A stretch of DNA of 64,000 bases from Litsea cubeba (lineage: Eukaryota > Streptophyta > Magnoliopsida > Laurales > Lauraceae): contig CM022949.1 of the NCBI GenBank assembly GCA_012931725.1, forward strand, positions 58,337,922 to 58,401,921, given 5' to 3'. The number at the start of each line of letters is the position of its first letter. The stretch's first letter is position 1. A program made the position numbers and the translations under genes. This document shows, one piece after another, positions 63,710 through 64,000 of this stretch. Under the pieces are notes generated by a model. That model was given only the letters and a program-made list of their open reading frames with translations, was not told the origin of the DNA and did not search any database.

Positions 63710-64000
63710 GAGCCTGACCCCTAATTTTCATAATTAATGTGTTTTTAGCTGTGGGTTAGTTTTCTAAGTAAGATTTGAGCTTAATCGAGTTGGTTTGTGG
63801 TTTAAAATAGTTTTCTAAAGCTTTGGGGAATTTTGAGAGCCATTGGACCCTGTCTGGCAGCCCGATGATGCCTTGGGTTGCACGTGTCACCGTGGGGGGT
63901 TTGTTCTTGATTTTGAAATTTTCCAATTTTAGTTTCTTTTGATAGGTCAAATTAGCCCAACAACTTTTATGTTTACACCAATTCCATTCGAAGCCCAAGA
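63710..64000 (+). repeat. Start of Del/Tekay-type LTR D, continuing past the window
   Basis: Aligns with the beginning of LTR A: 'cctgacccctaattt' (decayed start), 'ttttgagagcc', and 'gataggtcaaattagccc' matching 'gatagatctaattagccc'. The usual TGTAAG start has decayed. The end is outside the window. Confidence 0.6.

Noticed and set aside
1..64000. tRNA, rRNA or small nuclear RNA genes
   Set aside because: I found no convincing A/B box pairs or conserved RNA gene sequences; the only tRNA-like signals are primer-binding sites.

Overview
The window is plant nuclear DNA, very probably from a flowering plant; I cannot name the species. The evidence is the last exon of a class III peroxidase, GT-AG introns, and plant-only transposon lineages: Ty3/gypsy Tat with two RNase H domains, Del/Tekay-type long LTRs, Ty1/copia Angela and Sirevirus, and a Mutator-like transposon with SWIM, OTU and plant-mobile-domain proteins. 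Nearly the whole window is a nest of transposons. Host genes are limited to the peroxidase exon at the left and a broken PCNA fragment at the right.

Layout. 1-1300: a probable Copia LTR tail lying in a peroxidase intron, then the terminal peroxidase exon. 1413-15599: a small Copia remnant split by a Tat element (1739-15487, minus strand) that has three LTRs, a broken gag-pol, a ten-copy 76-bp minisatellite and an open three-exon gene on the opposite strand. 15600-25845: part of a Del-type LTR (A) split by a second, more decayed Tat element (plus strand), which carries a solo Del-type LTR (B, 17908-21220) in its gag and lacks its 3' half. 25846-45505: an Angela/BARE-type Copia element, itself interrupted by a solo Del-type LTR (C, 31352-34655, TSD CCGGG) and by a Sirevirus (36911-45278, TSD CGTGG). 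45506-47141: no gene seen. 47142-47974: MITE-like inverted repeats. 47975-62171: a Mutator-like element with 43-bp terminal inverted repeats and two convergent genes, a plant-mobile-domain (PMD) gene on plus and a transposase with an OTU protease domain on minus. The PMD gene is split by a non-autonomous Sirevirus (49747-57263, TSD TCTGC) whose two 1774-bp LTRs look identical. 62172-64000: a PCNA pseudogene fragment, a diverged duplication and the start of a fourth Del-type LTR.

The target-site duplications give the order of many insertions. The youngest is the Sirevirus in the PMD gene; taking it out leaves an open 564-codon PMD reading frame. The first Tat element is also fairly young: I count about four differences between its full LTRs.

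Three things stand out. First, several unrelated element families carry clusters of CpG-rich palindromes or short repeats in their LTRs or untranslated parts; the strongest is a perfect 42-bp inverted repeat just upstream of the PMD start codon. Second, the Tat antisense gene is still open (771 codons over three exons) although the sense gag-pol has several stops and frameshifts. Third, the gag-only Sirevirus looks recently mobile although it has no pol. All gene calls rest on reading motifs by eye; no database search was run.
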